Shown here: piece by piece, positions 60,006 to 64,000 of the stretch
How positions within the stretch are numbered: position 1 is the first letter of the stretch
Layout: every line of letters starts with the position of its first letter
DNA from: Hofstenia miamia
Lineage: Eukaryota; Xenacoelomorpha; Acoela
Reading direction: 5' to 3'
DNA length: 64,000 nt
NCBI GenBank assembly: GCA_004352715.1
Contig: SCFE01000114.1
Span: forward strand, 129,086-193,085
Made by a program: the position numbers and the translations under genes
The notes under the pieces: model-generated
The model's input: the letters and a program-made list of their open reading frames with translations, nothing else
Databases searched by the model: none
What the model was told of the DNA's origin: nothing

Positions 60006-60597
60006 GAACACTTGTGAACTTCAGCCAATACCCATGTACCTCATCTCTGCCTGGCGCCTTCCAGTTCTTCATCTTCTTTAGAGCCTCCTTCAGCCTTGCA
60101 ATTGTGATTGCTTTTTCTTCTTGCTTGAATTCCTTCTGCATCTGCTCGCTCTCTATCTCTGGTCCCGCACTTGCCCATATATTCTCCCAGAACCTTACTG
60201 CGTCCTCACCTGCTCTAGCTGTAGAATCTTCCTTCTTGGGTCTCAAACTTCATATTGACTCTTGCCTGCTTTGCCCTTGCCCTATACTTACTCAGTTTCT
60301 CAGCTTCTGCAACTAATCTCTGCTTAAGCTCTTCTCTTGCAGTTTCTATAGTCTTGCCCCTACCTGCACTTGTCCTGTACTGTCTTACTTTTTCTGATCT
60401 TTCCTATTTGCTGCCTAATCCTTGCCACTTTATTCTCAATTCTCCTCTCCCATGCTGGTTTTCTGTCTCTCTTATCTTCATGTCGTCTTTTCTTCTTCAT
60501 GTCTATGCCTACATTCTTCAGCACCTCCGATGCACCTACATACACTAACCTGTTTATTTCTGTTACACTCTTAGCATCTATCCTTTCTAATACTTTG
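60006..60597 (-). pseudogene. R2/NeSL-like LINE, N-terminal/pre-RT part (fragment 3)
   Basis: Reading leftwards from the gap, the minus strand gives INRLVYVGASEVL, KKKRRHEDKRDRKPAWERRI, then in a shifted frame LVAEAEKLSKYRARAKQARV and FETQEGRFYS, then VRFWENIWA and finally KKMKNWKAPGRDEVHGYWLK (near 60030-60090). The pre-RT block WERRIE / EKLxxYxAR / FWxxIW / MKNWKAPGxD is typical of LINEs that have a restriction-like endonuclease at the other end. Stops and frameshifts are present. The copy is cut at a single N (60005) just where the RT should begin. Confidence 0.8.
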
Positions 60598-61597
60598 NNN
60601 NNNNNNNNNNNNNNNNNNNNNNNNNNNNNNNNNNNNNNNNNNNNNNNNNNNNNNNNNNNNNNNNNNNNNNNNNNNNNNNNNNNNNNNNNNNNNNNNNNNN
60701 NNNNNNNNNNNNNNNNNNNNNNNNNNNNNNNNNNNNNNNNNNNNNNNNNNNNNNNNNNNNNNNNNNNNNNNNNNNNNNNNNNNNNNNNNNNNNNNNNNNN
60801 NNNNNNNNNNNNNNNNNNNNNNNNNNNNNNNNNNNNNNNNNNNNNNNNNNNNNNNNNNNNNNNNNNNNNNNNNNNNNNNNNNNNNNNNNNNNNNNNNNNN
60901 NNNNNNNNNNNNNNNNNNNNNNNNNNNNNNNNNNNNNNNNNNNNNNNNNNNNNNNNNNNNNNNNNNNNNNNNNNNNNNNNNNNNNNNNNNNNNNNNNNNN
61001 NNNNNNNNNNNNNNNNNNNNNNNNNNNNNNNNNNNNNNNNNNNNNNNNNNNNNNNNNNNNNNNNNNNNNNNNNNNNNNNNNNNNNNNNNNNNNNNNNNNN
61101 NNNNNNNNNNNNNNNNNNNNNNNNNNNNNNNNNNNNNNNNNNNNNNNNNNNNNNNNNNNNNNNNNNNNNNNNNNNNNNNNNNNNNNNNNNNNNNNNNNNN
61201 NNNNNNNNNNNNNNNNNNNNNNNNNNNNNNNNNNNNNNNNNNNNNNNNNNNNNNNNNNNNNNNNNNNNNNNNNNNNNNNNNNNNNNNNNNNNNNNNNNNN
61301 NNNNNNNNNNNNNNNNNNNNNNNNNNNNNNNNNNNNNNNNNNNNNNNNNNNNNNNNNNNNNNNNNNNNNNNNNNNNNNNNNNNNNNNNNNNNNNNNNNNN
61401 NNNNNNNNNNNNNNNNNNNNNNNNNNNNNNNNNNNNNNNNNNNNNNNNNNNNNNNNNNNNNNNNNNNNNNNNNNNNNNNNNNNNNNNNNNNNNNNNNNNN
61501 NNNNNNNNNNNNNNNNNNNNNNNNNNNNNNNNNNNNNNNNNNNNNNNNNNNNNNNNNNNNNNNNNNNNNNNNNNNNNNNNNNNNNNNNNNNNNNNNN
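60598..61597. other. Assembly gap (1000 N)
   Basis: Round-number placeholder upstream of the LINE fragment. Confidence 1.
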
Positions 61598-62960
61598 CAC
61601 GAAGATATATCATTTTCGGACTTTTATTTAGGTCCTATTATCACTGAAGCCAATGTTCGCTTTGTTTTACAGACGCCTATTTCTTGTCCGGAAGTTTTAA
61701 ATGTCACGTATATTTGTGAAACCGCATCAAGGCTACTGTTCTTATCGGTTCATTGGGCGAGGAATCTATCAGCCTTTTCTTGTTTACCGTATGTTTTTCG
61801 TTTCTTGTATTCTTATATCTAACCTACTTGCATATTTTTAAATATATTTTTGAGTATGCATATTTCCTTATGAACTTTCTTGAAAATTCTTCAATTTAAA
61901 ATTTATGAAATTGTGTAACTTTATAATTAACATCCGTTTTCCTCATAGTGATTTTTAATACAGAATTTTCTGTAACTATTTAAGCACATAATGGAATTCT
62001 AGATTTTCGAAGAATGTGCTAATGTATTTTCTCTTTTATCTGTGAGCGTTTTAACAAAAATAGGTCAATTTAATTCCCGAATACATTTATTTTCTAAATT
62101 CAATAAATAATTAGTCATTTCATTCATGCTATCATCATATCTATGGGTAGTTAACCCCTTTTTATAATTTTTAATTATCATAGCGAGTTATTGCGCTGCC
62201 TACTGGGTATTGTTATGAATGACTTTTATTTTTCGAATTTTATTTCATTTCAATAGTTGTTAAAATTTTAACAAATATTCGTCGCAAGTTTAGTTTCATC
62301 GCGAGGTCGTTGAGATGACCGAATTGTTTGTGTTGACTTAACATTAAGTATGCAACGAGTATCGTGTGACTTTTCGTTTGACATCATCGTTTTGTGTCCC
62401 ACCACTTAATGGGAGTGACTAATTTGTCGGTGTGTTGCGACCGTTTGGCAGTGGGAACGGCTGTCTGCTCCGAATCTATATTTATCGGTCAAATGTTTCG
62501 CAGTGACCTGATTGGATGTTGGGTCAATTTGACTCACCTAATGCTTTGTTTGCTTTTTCATATTTTACCTTTAATAAATAAAGCATCATTTCTTGCTGTT
62601 ATTTCTGCAATTCATTGCTCTCCAGAAGAGAAGCGATTTCTTAATTCAATTAATTCCTTTTCTATTTCGAAACCATCAAATGTGATAAAATTCATTAACT
62701 TCACATTTTAAAACAGTGCTGTTTCACAATAAAACTTTCAGATTTATTGCACCCATTAATAAAATATATTGTAATGCCATTAAAAGACAATATAGTAATT
62801 TAACTGATTTCAACATGTGAGTCGTGAGGAGAACTTATTATTAAAGTCAAAATTGGCATTATAACATTTCATGCACGTTTTCACATGCAAGCACCTCTCG
62901 ACTTTGTTGTCATCGGCTTCACGAGCTGTGACTTAGCGATTACTCGCTAAAAACTCATCG
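61598..62960. other. Unassigned CpG-normal DNA
   Basis: No gene is supported. The longest frame (62394-62711, 105 codons) resembles no family and lacks clear coding character. Confidence 0.5.
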
Positions 62961-63960
62961 NNNNNNNNNNNNNNNNNNNNNNNNNNNNNNNNNNNNNNNN
63001 NNNNNNNNNNNNNNNNNNNNNNNNNNNNNNNNNNNNNNNNNNNNNNNNNNNNNNNNNNNNNNNNNNNNNNNNNNNNNNNNNNNNNNNNNNNNNNNNNNNN
63101 NNNNNNNNNNNNNNNNNNNNNNNNNNNNNNNNNNNNNNNNNNNNNNNNNNNNNNNNNNNNNNNNNNNNNNNNNNNNNNNNNNNNNNNNNNNNNNNNNNNN
63201 NNNNNNNNNNNNNNNNNNNNNNNNNNNNNNNNNNNNNNNNNNNNNNNNNNNNNNNNNNNNNNNNNNNNNNNNNNNNNNNNNNNNNNNNNNNNNNNNNNNN
63301 NNNNNNNNNNNNNNNNNNNNNNNNNNNNNNNNNNNNNNNNNNNNNNNNNNNNNNNNNNNNNNNNNNNNNNNNNNNNNNNNNNNNNNNNNNNNNNNNNNNN
63401 NNNNNNNNNNNNNNNNNNNNNNNNNNNNNNNNNNNNNNNNNNNNNNNNNNNNNNNNNNNNNNNNNNNNNNNNNNNNNNNNNNNNNNNNNNNNNNNNNNNN
63501 NNNNNNNNNNNNNNNNNNNNNNNNNNNNNNNNNNNNNNNNNNNNNNNNNNNNNNNNNNNNNNNNNNNNNNNNNNNNNNNNNNNNNNNNNNNNNNNNNNNN
63601 NNNNNNNNNNNNNNNNNNNNNNNNNNNNNNNNNNNNNNNNNNNNNNNNNNNNNNNNNNNNNNNNNNNNNNNNNNNNNNNNNNNNNNNNNNNNNNNNNNNN
63701 NNNNNNNNNNNNNNNNNNNNNNNNNNNNNNNNNNNNNNNNNNNNNNNNNNNNNNNNNNNNNNNNNNNNNNNNNNNNNNNNNNNNNNNNNNNNNNNNNNNN
63801 NNNNNNNNNNNNNNNNNNNNNNNNNNNNNNNNNNNNNNNNNNNNNNNNNNNNNNNNNNNNNNNNNNNNNNNNNNNNNNNNNNNNNNNNNNNNNNNNNNNN
63901 NNNNNNNNNNNNNNNNNNNNNNNNNNNNNNNNNNNNNNNNNNNNNNNNNNNNNNNNNNNN
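62961..63960. other. Assembly gap (1000 N)
   Basis: Round-number placeholder; only 40 bases follow it. Confidence 1.
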
Positions 63961-64000
63961 ATTTTGGCTAATTAAAATGTAATGCCACTCTTCAAGATCC

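Noticed and set aside
1-64000. CRISPR array, tRNA, rRNA, bacterial operon or riboswitch
   Set aside because: No regularly spaced repeats with unique spacers, no cloverleaf with recognisable boxes and no bacterial gene organisation were found; the content is eukaryotic.

Overview
The window is a piece of an AT-rich metazoan genome, probably an invertebrate. The evidence is the mix of non-LTR retrotransposon clades (CR1-like and R2/NeSL-like with a PD-type endonuclease), a Ty3/gypsy LTR element, Tc1/mariner relics, many (TA)n microsatellites, GTAAGT splice donors, and very uneven CpG content. The species cannot be named from the sequence. Seven N gaps (about 5.4 kb in all) and several single-N joins show that this is a draft scaffold, and some apparent duplications are assembly artefacts.

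Layout. 1-1249: minus-strand LINE reverse transcriptase. About 1.7-17.6 kb: a strongly CpG-depleted tract holding a candidate terminal exon (7757-7921), a solo LTR with a 4-bp target duplication (9414-10539) and two decayed plus-strand LINEs (13.0-16.76 kb). 18.7-25.0 kb: CpG-normal DNA with a LINE 3' end, a direct repeat pair (21.0 and 23.0 kb), a MITE with a telomere-like core (24.05-24.38 kb) and the first coding exon of an unknown minus-strand gene (24473-25036). 25.0-37.7 kb: one clear host gene, an intronless trimethyllysine dioxygenase-like gene (30212-31357, minus), then Tc1/mariner relics and two opposed LINE fragments. 39402-51150: a complete-length Ty3/gypsy element on the minus strand, LTR to LTR, with gag, protease, RT, RNase H, integrase and an unusual 3' coding region of about 3.3 kb in the env position. 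51.2-53.2 kb: CpG-poor flank. 54.2-60.0 kb: CR1-like LINE, inflated by two exact duplications. 60.0-60.6 kb: 5' part of an R2/NeSL-like LINE.

The most informative signal is how the gypsy element is decaying. Most of its in-frame stops are TGA (about 19 of 24 by hand), several at positions where the family has arginine. Three active-site or core changes (protease Asp to Asn, RT Gly to Arg, RNase H Gly to Arg) are all CpA where CpG would be expected. The older solo LTR has lost most CpGs that the younger LTRs retain. Together with the CpG-poor flanks, this fits cytosine methylation and deamination silencing the element. The least explained component is the 3' coding region, which starts with a QF(K/N)G peptide repeat and continues through overlapping ORFs with no recognised domain, signal peptide or membrane segment.
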